DNA from: Hyphomicrobiales bacterium
Lineage (GTDB): Bacteria; Pseudomonadota; Alphaproteobacteria; Rhizobiales; Xanthobacteraceae
NCBI GenBank assembly: GCA_017305455.1
Contig: JAFKKO010000122.1
Coordinates: 1-64,000 of the forward strand
Reading direction: 5' to 3'
Length of the DNA stretch: 64,000 nt
The notes under the pieces were generated by a model. It was not told the origin of the DNA. It saw only the letters and a program-made list of their open reading frames with translations, and made no database searches. This document shows positions 44,794 to 54,405 of this stretch, piece by piece. The position numbers and the translations under genes are program-made. How positions within the stretch are numbered: the first letter of the stretch is position 1; each line of letters opens with the position of its first letter.

Positions 44794-45459
44794 TCAGCCT
44801 TTGGCGGCGTCGAGACCCATCTGCCAGAAGTCCGCTTCGAGTCTCGATGCTTTTGCGAACAGAGCGGCAAGCTCGGTAAATCGCCGCTCGGTCATCGCGC
44901 GCGCCGCGAGGTCATCGAGATGGCGCCGCGCCGCGATGGCGACGTCCTGATAGGACTTACCGGCGTACTCGCAGATCCATTCGCGATAGGGATGATCGCT
45001 GAGCGCGGCAACGCCGTTCGGCGCGAGATTGCCGCCAATCTCGGCATAACCGATGACGCAAGGAGCAAGCGCGACATGCAGATCGAGCAGATCTCCGGCC
45101 GCGCCGCAATCCAGCACGAAGCGCGTATAGGCGACAGTCGCCTGATGTTCCGGCGTCGCCTCGATTTCCTCCGGCGAGAGACCCCAGCGACCGCACAGCC
45201 GCACATGCAGATCCATCTCGTCGAGAATGGCGGCAAGTCCGGCCTGCGCCACCCGCATGTCAGCGAGCGTGCGGCTCTTGTATGTGGCAAGCGCATAAGC
45301 CCGCGCGAATTGGATCAGGAACAGATAGTCCTGCACGAGATAGGTGCGGAACGCCGCCTGCGGCAGCGTCCCCGTGCCGAGCCGGCGGACAAAATCATGA
45401 TCGACGTAGCTTTCCCAGTCCGTGATCGCTGCCGTCTTCAACCGATCGAAGATGTCCAT
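44794..45459 (-). CDS. tenA: TenA-family thiaminase II / aminopyrimidine aminohydrolase
   Basis: A 221-residue all-helical enzyme with WESYVDHDFVRRLGTGTLPQAAFRTYLVQDYLFLIQFARAYALA, nucleophile Cys134 in ALAPCVIGYAEIG, and a C-terminal Glu in LEADFWQMGLDAA. It salvages 4-amino-5-aminomethyl-2-methylpyrimidine for thiamine synthesis. It stands alone among unrelated genes. The ATG at 45459 starts the family N-terminus; the upstream open frame is not TenA-like. Confidence 0.93.
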   Translation of the reverse strand: MDIFDRLKTAAITDWESYVDHDFVRRLGTGTLPQAAFRTYLVQDYLFLIQFARAYALATYKSRTLADMRVAQAGLAAILDEMDLHVRLCGRWGLSPEEIEATPEHQATVAYTRFVLDCGAAGDLLDLHVALAPCVIGYAEIGGNLAPNGVAALSDHPYREWICEYAGKSYQDVAIAARRHLDDLAARAMTERRFTELAALFAKASRLEADFWQMGLDAAKG

Positions 45460-45636
45460 ATGCCAGCCCTTGCCTTTTGCCTTTGCAGGTCGCGCCGAAG
45501 ACCGCGCATTCGCACACGACGGCGACACTGTCGGATCGCGCGCGCACGAGGCGCCGTTCGCCTCATGCCTTACCGGCTGACCTCGGATTTGACAAATCGA
45601 GCCGACGGGCGAATTCAGGCCGACCCTCAAGCGTGC

Positions 45637-47349
45637 CTATGGCTCGTGCCAGTGGGCACATTTCGAGGTCTGACCGATGCCGGGGTTCAGGCTGTTGGTC
45701 GGATCGAGCCTGCGGTAGAATCCGGCCAGTTCGGGCTTGGCGCGATAAAGGTGGCCGACATTATGCTCGGCCGGATACTCGGCGCCCCGCTTATCGAGCA
45801 GATTCCACATTTCGTGCTCGACCGCGAGACAGTCATGGCCCTTCTTCACCACGTAGTCCTGATGGAAGACGTGGCAGAAGAAATGACCGTAATAAAGTTT
45901 CTTCTCGATCTTCGCGTCGAGCTCCGCAGGCAGTTGCTCCACCCAGTCGCGATCGTTGCGACGGAGCGCGATGTCCAGGGCGACAATGTCCTCAACCTCG
46001 CGGGTATGGATCGCACGATAACGTACCGCCGCTCCCGCGACGGCGAAACGGTGCAGGAAGGCCGCAGTGCCTTCCTTAGGAGTGCATTCGAACATATCGC
46101 CGCGAGCCGACGGAAACAGACCGGTCAGATAGCCACGCGCTTCGGCGATCCCCGCGCCGCCCATCCGCAGAAGCAGGTGATGTTCGTAACGGTCACGGAA
46201 ATCGTTCATCCGTGTCGGCAAATGCTGCGGCATCAGCCTCGCCACAGCCTGCGCGAGATGATCCGAGATGGTGGTGCCCAGCCCCAGCCGTTCTGTCAGC
46301 CCGTCCATGCGCGCCTTGGCGGCAAAGAGCGCGGGCATCCGGTCGGTTCCTGCTTTCTGAATGAACAGGAACGTGTCCTTGCCGTATTTCGCGGCGACGT
46401 CATAGGCCTCGCGATGGATGTACTCACCGGAGATCGGCAGGCTCCGGAAACTGGCGAGGATATGACGACGGATTTCGGTCAGTTCAGCCGCATCGTTCGT
46501 GCCGATATAAAAGACGGCCGTATCCTTCTCGGCCGCGAACGTGTCGAGCCGCACCGCGAACACGGCGAGCTTGCCTGCACAACCGACAGACTCCCGAAGA
46601 CGCCGCGGATCGGCATTGAACCGGGCCGGCGTCTCCGCTTCGATATCGCGGACATGGGTGGCGTATTCGCGGTCCGAGGCCCAGGCGTTCGCGGGGCCGG
46701 CGTCCGGCAGATCGCCGCGTTCGACGCGAGACAGGATTTGTTCGGGATCTTCACCCAAATTCAGCCCGAGATGATTGACGAGTCTGACCGAGCCGTCGGC
46801 GCACACCTCGGCGTAAAGACTCATTTCTGTATAGGCCGGTCCGCGCTGGATCAGCGCGCCGCCCGAATTGTTGCAGATGCCGCCCAGCACCGAGGCCCCG
46901 ATGCAGGAGGAGCCGATCACCGAATGCGGCTCGCGTCCCAGCGGTCTCAGTTGCTTCTCCAGCGCATCCAGCGTCGCGCCCGGCAGGCAAACCACCTGCT
47001 TACCGTCCTCGATCAGATGAATGCCCTTCAGGCGCATCACGCTGACCAGAACGATCTCGCGATCATAATCCTCACCCCAGGGCGTAGAGCCGCCGGTCAA
47101 GCCGGTATTCGAGGCCTGAAAGATCACCGCACGCCCGGCCTCGACGGCGGCATTCAGCACCCGCCACATCTCAACCAGAGAACCGGGACGCACCACCGCC
47201 GCTACCGGACCGCCGCCACAGCGAAAGCCGCGCGTATAGCGCCGCGTCTCCCGGCTCGCGGTCAGCACATGAGCCGCACCCGCGATGGCGCGCAGACGAT
47301 CCAAAAGCACGTCGCGCGACGGCACGTTCCGGGTGTCAGACTGGGTCAT
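45637..47349 (-). CDS. dld: Respiratory D-lactate dehydrogenase (FAD, quinone-linked)
   Basis: A 570-residue peripheral membrane flavoenzyme of the E. coli Dld type. It has a VAO-type FAD domain (VVRPGSLVEMWRVLNAAVEAGRAVIFQASNTGLTGGSTPWG, SSCIGASVLGGICNNSGGALIQRGPAYTEM), a membrane-binding middle region, and a cap domain with KKLYYGHFFCHVFHQDYVVKKG. It oxidises D-lactate to pyruvate and feeds quinone. The ATG at 47349 follows GGAGGAGG. It lies 89 bp after lldD on the same strand. Confidence 0.93.
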   Translation of the reverse strand: MTQSDTRNVPSRDVLLDRLRAIAGAAHVLTASRETRRYTRGFRCGGGPVAAVVRPGSLVEMWRVLNAAVEAGRAVIFQASNTGLTGGSTPWGEDYDREIVLVSVMRLKGIHLIEDGKQVVCLPGATLDALEKQLRPLGREPHSVIGSSCIGASVLGGICNNSGGALIQRGPAYTEMSLYAEVCADGSVRLVNHLGLNLGEDPEQILSRVERGDLPDAGPANAWASDREYATHVRDIEAETPARFNADPRRLRESVGCAGKLAVFAVRLDTFAAEKDTAVFYIGTNDAAELTEIRRHILASFRSLPISGEYIHREAYDVAAKYGKDTFLFIQKAGTDRMPALFAAKARMDGLTERLGLGTTISDHLAQAVARLMPQHLPTRMNDFRDRYEHHLLLRMGGAGIAEARGYLTGLFPSARGDMFECTPKEGTAAFLHRFAVAGAAVRYRAIHTREVEDIVALDIALRRNDRDWVEQLPAELDAKIEKKLYYGHFFCHVFHQDYVVKKGHDCLAVEHEMWNLLDKRGAEYPAEHNVGHLYRAKPELAGFYRRLDPTNSLNPGIGQTSKCAHWHEP

Positions 47350-47438
47350 GGCGAATTCCTCCTCCCCTGCATCACGAGCGTACGGCAATGATCCGTCATC
47401 AGATCCCCGCTGGGGTGATCAAGCAACATCCGTCCGCA

Positions 47439-48596
47439 TCAACGCAAGACAGACCTGCCGCGCAGATTTTCCCGCGATAGCTGACTGATTGACGTGCATC
47501 CCATCAATTTCATGTCGCGCTCGAGTTCTGCCCGCAGCAAGCCGAGCGCGCGTTCCACGCCGGCCTGACCAGCGGCGGCAAGTGGATAGAGATAATAGCG
47601 TCCGAGACCAACCGCCTTGGCGCCGAGCGACAGCGCCTTGAGAATGTGGGTGCCGCGCTGGATGCCCCCGTCCATCATGACGTCGATCCGGTCGCCGACC
47701 GCATCGACGACTTCGGCGAGATGATCGAAAGGAGCACGCGAGCCGTCGAGCTGCCGGCCGCCATGATTCGAGAGAATGATTCCCGCGCAGCCGATATCGA
47801 CCGCGCGTCTGGCGTCCTCGACCGACATGATGCCCTTAAGACAGAACGGCCCGTTCCAGTTGCGCACCATCTCGGCGACATCATCCCAGTTCATCGAGGG
47901 GTCCAGCATGTCCGTGAAATAGCGACCGATCGACATGGCGCCGCCGCTCATGTCGACATGATCTTCCAGTTGCGGCAGCCTGAAGCGTTCATGGGTGACG
48001 TACTGAAGTCCCCACATCGGCTTGATCGCGAATTGCAGCATGCCGGCTAGCGTCAGGCGGAAAGGAATGCTGAACCCCGTGCGCAGATCGCGCTCGCGAT
48101 TTCCGCCGGTGATGCTGTCCACCGTCAGCATCATGACTTCGACGCCGGCCTCCCTTGTCCGCTGCATCATGGCGCGGTTGAGGCCGCGGTCGCGGTGGAA
48201 GTAGAATTGATAGATTTGCGGCGTGTCGTGGGTCTTGCGCAACTCTTCGAGGCTCACCGTGCCGAGCGAAGAGACGCCAAACATGGTCCCGAGCTTCGCC
48301 GCGGCGGCCGCAACCGCGCGCTCGCCCTGATAGTGAAACAAGCGCTGCAACGCGGTGGGCGAACAGTAGAACGGCGTGGCAAGCTTCTGACCCATCACGG
48401 TCACTGACAAATCAATTTCCCGTACGCCTCGCAACACGTTGGGGACGAGATCGCAATCCTCGAAGCTCCTGGTGTTGCGGCGCTGGCTGGTCTCGTCATC
48501 CGCTCCGCCGTCGATGTAGTTGAAAATAGGCCCCGGTAAACGCCGGCGCGCAAGCCGCCGGAAATCATGGAAGTTGTGACATTGATTCAGACGCAT
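47439..48596 (-). CDS. lldD: L-lactate dehydrogenase (FMN-dependent, LldD)
   Basis: A 385-residue alpha-hydroxyacid oxidase-family enzyme. It has PGPIFNYIDGGADDETS, the flavin-binding SSLGTVSLEEL region, LTVDSITGGNRERDLRTGF, SMNWDDVAEM, catalytic His/Arg in SNHGGRQLDGSRAP, and MMDGGIQRGTHILKAL. It oxidises L-lactate at the membrane. It pairs with dld and lldP for lactate use. Confidence 0.93.
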   Translation of the reverse strand: MRLNQCHNFHDFRRLARRRLPGPIFNYIDGGADDETSQRRNTRSFEDCDLVPNVLRGVREIDLSVTVMGQKLATPFYCSPTALQRLFHYQGERAVAAAAAKLGTMFGVSSLGTVSLEELRKTHDTPQIYQFYFHRDRGLNRAMMQRTREAGVEVMMLTVDSITGGNRERDLRTGFSIPFRLTLAGMLQFAIKPMWGLQYVTHERFRLPQLEDHVDMSGGAMSIGRYFTDMLDPSMNWDDVAEMVRNWNGPFCLKGIMSVEDARRAVDIGCAGIILSNHGGRQLDGSRAPFDHLAEVVDAVGDRIDVMMDGGIQRGTHILKALSLGAKAVGLGRYYLYPLAAAGQAGVERALGLLRAELERDMKLMGCTSISQLSRENLRGRSVLR

Positions 48597-48642
48597 CTGT
48601 GCCCTCCAGACCAGCGTTTGGCGACAAGGGATTCTCTCAAAA

Positions 48643-48671
48643 GAAAAAGGCGGGGGACACCATCCCCCGCC
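48643..48671 (-). terminator. Rho-independent terminator between lldP and lldD
   Basis: 8-bp stem GGCGGGGG / CCCCCGCC with a 7-nt loop; on the minus strand it is followed by a T-rich tract. It lies just past the lldP stop, so lldD and dld may have their own promoter or depend on read-through. Confidence 0.8.
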
Positions 48672-48678
48672 TCTGCGA

Positions 48679-50334
48679 TCATTGCGCCAGAAGAGTCAGC
48701 GGCCACAGATAGGCCTGACCCAGAACCAGGAAGCCGACAAGGACGGCGAGCGCCAGACTGTGGAAGAAAACGAAGCGCAGGATGGTGCCCTCGTGCCCGT
48801 ACCATTTGGTCGCGGTCGAAGCGACGACGATGCTCTGGGCATCGATCATCTTGCCCATCACGCCACCGGAGCTGTTGGCGGCCGCCATCAACACCGGGTT
48901 CAAGCCCAGCTGCTCGGCGCTGATCTTTTGCAATCCGCCGAACAGCACGTTCGAGGACGTGTCGGAGCCGGTGAGAGCAACACCGAGCCAGCCGATCAGG
49001 GCGCCGAAGAACGGGTAAAAAACGCCCGTCTTGGCCATGGCAAGGCCGAGGGTTGCGTCAGTGCCCGAGTACTTGGTCACAAAGCCAAGTGCCAGCATGC
49101 AGGCGATTGTCAACAACGAGTAGCGGACGAGAGCGAGAGTCTTGCCGAACACCCTGACAAGACCCATCGGAGTGTAGCCGAGCAGAAAACCTGACACGAG
49201 AGCCGAGAGGAAGATGCCAGTGCCAGCGGCCGACATGATGTTGAATGCGTAGACCGCGCCTTCCGGCGACAGCTTGGCCACGACCGGAGGAGCTTTCATG
49301 ATCAGATTGTGCAGTCCTTCAACCGGAAAGCGGCCGATCCAGATGCCGTCCAGCCAGGCCTTCACCTGAGGCGTGCCCCACGCGAATACGAACACCGACA
49401 GAATGATCCATGGCATCCAGGCTCGGGCGACGGCCCCGGTCGACGTCTTGTCGGCCTGGTGCTCGTGGTCCTCTTCCTTTTGAACCTTGCCGAACCCCTC
49501 GGGCATCTCTTTCATGACGCGCTTCGGCTGCCAGACCTGCAGGAACGCCCACAGACAGACCATCGACGAGATGGCTGCGATGACGTCGACCAGCCACGGC
49601 CCGTGGAAGTTGGACACCAGATATTGCGGAACCGCGAATGAAATGCCGGCCACCAGAATGGCGGGCCAGATCTCGATCATCTTGCGGAAGCCGACGAAAG
49701 CCCAGATCAACCAGAACGGAACGATCAGAGAGAAGAAGGGAAGCTGCCGTCCGATCATGCCGGAGAGCGCCTGCAGATCGAGACCGGTGACCGCGGCAAG
49801 CGCAATAACCGGCGTTCCCAGCGCGCCGTAAGCTACTGGCGCGGTATTGGCGATCAGCGACAGACCGGAAGCGGCAAGCGGCGAGAAGCCAAGACCAATC
49901 AGCATCGCCGCGGTGACGGCGACCGGCGTGCCGAAGCCGGCGGCGCCTTCGAAGAAGGCGCCCAGCGAAAACGCGATGAAAAGCAGTTGCAGCCGCCGGT
50001 CGTCGCTCAAGCCGCTGATCGAGCGCTGCAGAACCGCGAACTCGCCTTTTTCGTTGGTGAGCTGATAGAGAAAGATAATGTTGAGCACCAGCCAGCCGAT
50101 CGGAAGCACGCCGAACGCGGCGCCGTAAGCGGCGGAAAGACCCGCCAGCTTGACCGGCATGCCAAACCCCAGAACCGCGACGGCAAGCGCCGCCACCAGT
50201 CCCAATATCGCGGCCCAGTGCGCCTTGATTTCGAAAATGGCGATCGCGCCGAGCAGCACGATGACCGGTAGCGCCGCCACCGCCGTCGAAAGCCAAGGGT
50301 TATTAAAGGGGTCGTAAACCTGGGTCCACGTCAC
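48679..50334 (-). CDS. lldP: L-lactate permease (LctP family)
   Basis: Polytopic permease of 551 residues with the LctP stretches FGMPVKLAGLSAAYGAAFGVLPIGWLVLNIIFLYQLTNEKGEF, GAFFEGAAGFGTPVAVTAAMLIGLGFSPLAASGLSLIANTAPVAYGALGTP and SNVLFGGLQKISAEQLGLNPVLMAAANSSGGVMGKMIDAQSIVVASTAT. It imports lactate (and glycolate in some bacteria) with H+. Divergent from lldR. Confidence 0.95.
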   Translation of the reverse strand: MTWTQVYDPFNNPWLSTAVAALPVIVLLGAIAIFEIKAHWAAILGLVAALAVAVLGFGMPVKLAGLSAAYGAAFGVLPIGWLVLNIIFLYQLTNEKGEFAVLQRSISGLSDDRRLQLLFIAFSLGAFFEGAAGFGTPVAVTAAMLIGLGFSPLAASGLSLIANTAPVAYGALGTPVIALAAVTGLDLQALSGMIGRQLPFFSLIVPFWLIWAFVGFRKMIEIWPAILVAGISFAVPQYLVSNFHGPWLVDVIAAISSMVCLWAFLQVWQPKRVMKEMPEGFGKVQKEEDHEHQADKTSTGAVARAWMPWIILSVFVFAWGTPQVKAWLDGIWIGRFPVEGLHNLIMKAPPVVAKLSPEGAVYAFNIMSAAGTGIFLSALVSGFLLGYTPMGLVRVFGKTLALVRYSLLTIACMLALGFVTKYSGTDATLGLAMAKTGVFYPFFGALIGWLGVALTGSDTSSNVLFGGLQKISAEQLGLNPVLMAAANSSGGVMGKMIDAQSIVVASTATKWYGHEGTILRFVFFHSLALAVLVGFLVLGQAYLWPLTLLAQ

Positions 50335-50404
50335 AAAGGCCTCCTCATGTTTCCTTGCGAAAGAGAACTGTCGCCTGGTCGCGATCCTTGACTATTTTTT
50401 GGCG

Positions 50405-50423
50405 TGGTAAAATTAACTTACCA
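50405..50423. promoter_or_regulatory. Candidate LldR operator
   Basis: Inverted repeat TGGTAA-N7-TTACCA in the lldP-lldR intergenic region, 71 bp from lldP and 113 bp from lldR. TGGT/ACCA arms are typical of FadR/LldR-class GntR sites. Confidence 0.55.
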
Positions 50424-50535
50424 GACATGTCAATAAGCCATTTGTACGAACCTTTACCGGAAAAATTGGTTCATACTTGACCGGAACCGGGGTTCGTTCA
50501 TAGTCGGCGTCGGATTCGCTTGATCCGCCAAAGAG

Positions 50536-51309
50536 ATGGGGAGCGTCTTGAGCAACCTTGTGCGAGGACCGAAGGTCTCGGAAGCGATGGCCGCGCACAT
50601 CGAAAAGCTGATCCTGGAAGGCGTATTGCGGCCGGGTGAAAGGCTCGCGCCGGAGCGTGAGCTCGCCGAAAAGCTGGAGATTTCACGCCCGTCGCTTCGC
50701 GAGGCGTTTGAGATTCTCGAAGGCCGCGGTCTGCTGGTCAGCGGCCGGTCAGGCACCTTCGTCGCGCAATTCCTCACGCCGCTGTTTCAGCCTCTCGCGA
50801 CGCTGCTGCACGACAAGCCGCGAGTGACCGCCGATTATTTCGAGTTCCGGCGCATTCAGGAAGTGAATGCGGCGCGATTTGCGGCCATGCGCGCCACCGA
50901 TCTCGATCGCAAGGCGATCCAGCAATGCGTCGAACGGATGCAGAAGGCACACAGGCTGGAGGACCCGACGCAGGAAGGCGACGCCGATGTTGATCTTCAT
51001 CTGTTGATCTACGAGGCGAGCCACAACGTGGTTCTGCTGCATATCATGCGCGCGCTCGCCAACCTTCTGCGCAACGATATTTTCTACAATCGCGCGCAAC
51101 TCTATCTGCGAGAAGGCGTGCGCAACCAGTTGCTCGAACAGCATCTGGCAATTGCGCGCGCCGTGGTCGCCGGCAACGCCAAGGAGGCCGAGGCCGCCGC
51201 GGCGCAGCACATCCGCTTCACGTTTGAAACGGTGGAAGAGATCCGGCGCGACAGCTTGCGGCTGGAAACCTCGCTCAGCCGGGTGAACCGCAGCGATTTC
51301 CTGGCCTGA
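50536..51309 (+). CDS. lldR: LldR-like GntR/FCD lactate regulator
   Basis: Regulator of 257 residues with winged helix (VSEAMAAHIEKLILEGVLRPGERLAPERELAEKLEISRPSLREAFEILEGRGLL) and an FCD domain with DVDLHLLIYEASHNVVLLHIM. It diverges from lldP. Identity as LldR comes from this context together with the fold, so a FadR/PdhR paralogue is possible. Confidence 0.85.
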   Translation: MGSVLSNLVRGPKVSEAMAAHIEKLILEGVLRPGERLAPERELAEKLEISRPSLREAFEILEGRGLLVSGRSGTFVAQFLTPLFQPLATLLHDKPRVTADYFEFRRIQEVNAARFAAMRATDLDRKAIQQCVERMQKAHRLEDPTQEGDADVDLHLLIYEASHNVVLLHIMRALANLLRNDIFYNRAQLYLREGVRNQLLEQHLAIARAVVAGNAKEAEAAAAQHIRFTFETVEEIRRDSLRLETSLSRVNRSDFLA

Positions 51310-51405
51310 TCAAGCGCACCGTCAAAACCAACTTCAACCAAGACCGACAACGCTTTGTCGCGGTTGCCGGCCTTGGTCTGCATGGGGGCGAACAGTTCGA
51401 ACCTG

Positions 51406-52905
51406 TCAGCTTTGTCCCAGGTAAGTGTGGAAGACGCCCGCCGGATCATACTGGCTGCGCAGTTGCTGCAGACGCTTCCAGTTGGCCTCCGTAAAACACT
51501 TCCTGAAGCGCTGCGGATCCAACTGCCAATCCACCTCGTTGATGTAGTGCCCGACAGCGAAAGGGTCCATCTTGGGCAAATTCTCTTTCAGCCAGGCAAA
51601 GTTGACCGGGTCGTCCTTCTCATCGTCCCAGATGGCATAACATCCAACGTAGGTATCGACCGCCCATGAGAAACACGAATCCGGATAAACCTTGGTATTC
51701 ATATTGAACGAGGCCAACACGTGACACCACTTCGTGGGAGCCTTGGCGAAGTGATCGGCCAGCGCGTGCAGCGCCTCTCCAGCCCGGTTCGTCAGCACAT
51801 TATCGACCGCATAGCGAGCGCAACGACCTGCCGGATCGTTAAGACTGAAATAGCGGTCGTACAGACCTTCGAAATCGAACGACTGATACTCCGCCTTGAG
51901 GAGGGTCTTGCTGCCGGCGAGGGCAGACTCCGCATATGGCTTCAGAGCTTTACGCGCATTTTCCTCGCTGTCGTCGAAAGCAAAGATCGTTACGAAGCAA
52001 ATCTTTGACTTCTCGGGCGGAGCACTCTCGGGGATTTCCGGATGATGCATCAATACAATGAGCGGTTCGGTATGACCAATACGGCCAGCCTTTCGGAGAT
52101 CTTCCAGCGCGGTCGTCGCTATCTTGAGCTCGGATAGCGGCAGAATGTAAGAACTGGCTAGAATGGCCTTGGGAGCCTCGTAGAGTTTGAGATCAAGTCG
52201 GGTGACAACCCCGAAAAATCCCGGACCGACGCCGCGCACGGCCCAGTAAAGATCCGGGTTTTCCTTGGCCGTCGCCCGCAACACGCGGCCGTCGGCGGTC
52301 ACAATCTCCGCGCCGACGATCGAATGGGTCGAGACTCCGCCACGCTGGGAGTAATTCCAGCCGATACCGCCGCCCAGTGTGAATCCGCTCAGCCCCACCG
52401 ACGGACAGTGAGGGACCGGAAAGGTCAAGCCCTTGCTGCGCGCGGCCTTGACCAGCTCCAGACTTCTCACGCCCGGCTGGATGGAGGCGATCTTGCTTTC
52501 GGTGTCGATATGGATTTCCTGCAACGCTGAAAGATCGATCAGCAAGCCGCCGTCGCGCAGCGATGGGCCGTTGGCGTTGTGTCCGCCGGCGCGAACAGCG
52601 ACTTTCAGCTTTTTCTGGGCCGCATAGTTCACCGCATTGATCACGTCCTGCGTCGATTTCGCCTGCACGATAACGTCGGGATAGCGTTTCGGCTTCGACA
52701 TATGCCAGACCATCGACTGGCGCCAGATTTCATAACCTTTCTCCCCTCGCTGGACGATTTTTCCGGCGACGCCGGGAATTGCCAGAGCAGTCGGCCCTGG
52801 AGCCGCCAGCGCTTGCGGTGCACGCAGAAGGTCCATTGCGCCCAGAGCGGTAAGACCGATCAGTTGCTGGAGCGCCTGGCGCCGCGATGATGCTTGGTTC
52901 TTCAT
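51406..52905 (-). CDS. Tat-exported VAO/BBE-type flavoprotein oxidoreductase
   Basis: A 499-residue flavoenzyme with a twin-arginine leader (SSRRQALQQLIGLTALGAM) ending near ALAA. The FAD domain has KVAVRAGGHNANG with His109 and VPHCPSVGLSGFTLGGG with Cys167, the two residues used for bicovalent FAD in berberine-bridge-type enzymes. The C-terminal YDPAGVFHTYL matches the BBE tail. Its neighbour is an exported cytochrome c, so it is probably a periplasmic dehydrogenase donating electrons to cytochrome rather than an oxidase. The substrate is unknown. Adjacent alcohol and aldehyde dehydrogenases suggest oxidation of an aromatic or alicyclic side chain (inference). Confidence 0.87.
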   Translation of the reverse strand: MKNQASSRRQALQQLIGLTALGAMDLLRAPQALAAPGPTALAIPGVAGKIVQRGEKGYEIWRQSMVWHMSKPKRYPDVIVQAKSTQDVINAVNYAAQKKLKVAVRAGGHNANGPSLRDGGLLIDLSALQEIHIDTESKIASIQPGVRSLELVKAARSKGLTFPVPHCPSVGLSGFTLGGGIGWNYSQRGGVSTHSIVGAEIVTADGRVLRATAKENPDLYWAVRGVGPGFFGVVTRLDLKLYEAPKAILASSYILPLSELKIATTALEDLRKAGRIGHTEPLIVLMHHPEIPESAPPEKSKICFVTIFAFDDSEENARKALKPYAESALAGSKTLLKAEYQSFDFEGLYDRYFSLNDPAGRCARYAVDNVLTNRAGEALHALADHFAKAPTKWCHVLASFNMNTKVYPDSCFSWAVDTYVGCYAIWDDEKDDPVNFAWLKENLPKMDPFAVGHYINEVDWQLDPQRFRKCFTEANWKRLQQLRSQYDPAGVFHTYLGQS

Positions 52906-52929
52906 GGATTTTTCCTATTGTCGATCGGC

Positions 52930-53259
52930 TTATTTAACTTGCTCGAAGTAGGTCGACAGATCGGCGATGTCCTTGTCCGATAACCCTGCAGCCAAGGCAG
53001 TCATGCTGGCGTCTTTACGCTCGCCGGAACGGAAAGCTTTAAGTTGCTTTTCCAGATAGGCCCCCTTCTGTCCCTGGAGATTGGGATATTGAGGCGCCTT
53101 GCCGATACCGTCGGCACCGTGACAAGCGACGCAGGTTCCTAGTTTCTGTTCGATTGCGGCATCATCGTCCTCGGCAGCCAGGACTGGAAAAGCCACGAAG
53201 GCAACGGAATAGATCAGCAGCAAATAGCCTGCCCTTCTCAAACGCCTATCCTCATGCAT
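52930..53259 (-). CDS. Small periplasmic cytochrome c (class I, c4/c553-like)
   Basis: A 109-residue monoheme cytochrome with a signal peptide ending FPVLAA. The heme motif CVACH (Cys43, Cys46, His47) is followed by GADGIGKAPQYPNLQGQ, and axial Met86 lies in KDASMTALAAGLSDKDIADLSTYFEQ. It lies 24 bp upstream of the flavoprotein in one transcription unit and is its likely electron acceptor. Confidence 0.92.
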   Translation of the reverse strand: MHEDRRLRRAGYLLLIYSVAFVAFPVLAAEDDDAAIEQKLGTCVACHGADGIGKAPQYPNLQGQKGAYLEKQLKAFRSGERKDASMTALAAGLSDKDIADLSTYFEQVK

Positions 53260-53290
53260 CTACGTTTCCTCACATTTTTTTTCGGTCGAT

Positions 53291-54379
53291 TTACGGTCGC
53301 AGAACTGCCTTGATCACCTTGCCGCTTTCAGAATCGCGGACGGCCTGATCAATTTCGTCCAGGGAATAGAAGGTGGTCAGCTTCTCGAGTGGAAAGCGGC
53401 CCTGACGATACAATTCGACCAGCTTCGGGATGAAAACATCCGGCACGCTCTGCCCTTCGATGACGCCGATCACGCTGCGGCCAAACATGATGCTGTTCAC
53501 ATCGAGCGTAACTTCCGCACCGAGCGGCGCGGCGCCGACCTGACCGCACACGCCCGGCACGGTCAGACAGTCCACCGCCTGTCGCAGCACGGACGGGATT
53601 CCGGTGCATTCGAGTGAATAATCCATGCCGCCAAGCTTTTTGATTTCTTCGACGACGTCGCCTTGCGCGGGATCGAATGCATGGGTGGCGCCCAGCTCTC
53701 GGGCCAGCGCGCGACGGCTTTCGAGAAGATCGACGGCGACAATGGTCGTGCAGCCGACAACATACGCGGCCATGACGGCCGCGAGCCCGACCGAGCCGCA
53801 GCCGAACACGGCGATGCTCGAGCCTACAGCGGGCTTCAAGGCGTTCATGACTGCTCCGGCGCCCGTCTGAATTCCGCAACCCAGCGGCCCGAGATATTCA
53901 AGGGGCGCTTCCTTCTGGACCTTCACCGTGTTCGCTTCGTTGGCGAGCGCGTAAGCGGCGAAAGATGACTGGTTGAAGAAATTGCCGAAGATCGGAGCGT
54001 TATGGTGATGAATGGTGGCCGAACCATCGCTGCGCTTGCCGGAGAAATTGGCTTCGAATGTCTGTGGGCAATGGGTCGGATCGCCGCTCAGGCAGGACTT
54101 GCAACGGCCACAAGATCTGAAGGTCAGAACGACGTGGTCGCCCGGTGCGACCTTGGTCACGCGCGCCCCGATTTTCTCGACGACGCCGGACCCTTCGTGA
54201 CCGAACACGGCCGGAAAGGAAACCGGATAGACCTGGTCACGACAGATCAGATCCGTGTGGCAAACCCCGACACCGACAATGCGGACGAGCACTTCGTCGT
54301 CGCGCAGGTCAGCCAGTTCCACCTCGGTGATTTCGAATTTTCCCGATTTTTTGTCGACGATAGCTGCCTTGGACTTCAT
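53291..54379 (-). CDS. Zinc-dependent alcohol dehydrogenase (aryl-alcohol type)
   Basis: MDR-family enzyme of 362 residues. Catalytic zinc ligands are Cys40 and His61 (GHEGSG); structural zinc is held by Cys90, 93, 96 and 104 in CGRCKSC...THC. The NAD site is FGCGSVGLAAVMAA with acidic DLLESRRALA. Sequence such as NFFNQSSFAAYALANEANTVKV and GPLGCGIQTGAGAV is typical of benzyl-alcohol/aryl-alcohol dehydrogenases. The ATG at 54379 follows GGGAGGGGG. Confidence 0.92.
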   Translation of the reverse strand: MKSKAAIVDKKSGKFEITEVELADLRDDEVLVRIVGVGVCHTDLICRDQVYPVSFPAVFGHEGSGVVEKIGARVTKVAPGDHVVLTFRSCGRCKSCLSGDPTHCPQTFEANFSGKRSDGSATIHHHNAPIFGNFFNQSSFAAYALANEANTVKVQKEAPLEYLGPLGCGIQTGAGAVMNALKPAVGSSIAVFGCGSVGLAAVMAAYVVGCTTIVAVDLLESRRALARELGATHAFDPAQGDVVEEIKKLGGMDYSLECTGIPSVLRQAVDCLTVPGVCGQVGAAPLGAEVTLDVNSIMFGRSVIGVIEGQSVPDVFIPKLVELYRQGRFPLEKLTTFYSLDEIDQAVRDSESGKVIKAVLRP

Positions 54380-54405
54380 ATGGCCCCCTCCCAACCGATG
54401 TAATT

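Noticed and set aside
44920..47391. The longest open frame in this half of the window (823 codons, plus strand)
   Set aside because: It runs antisense to tenA and dld, both of which show complete active-site motifs; the plus frame is a GC-codon artefact.
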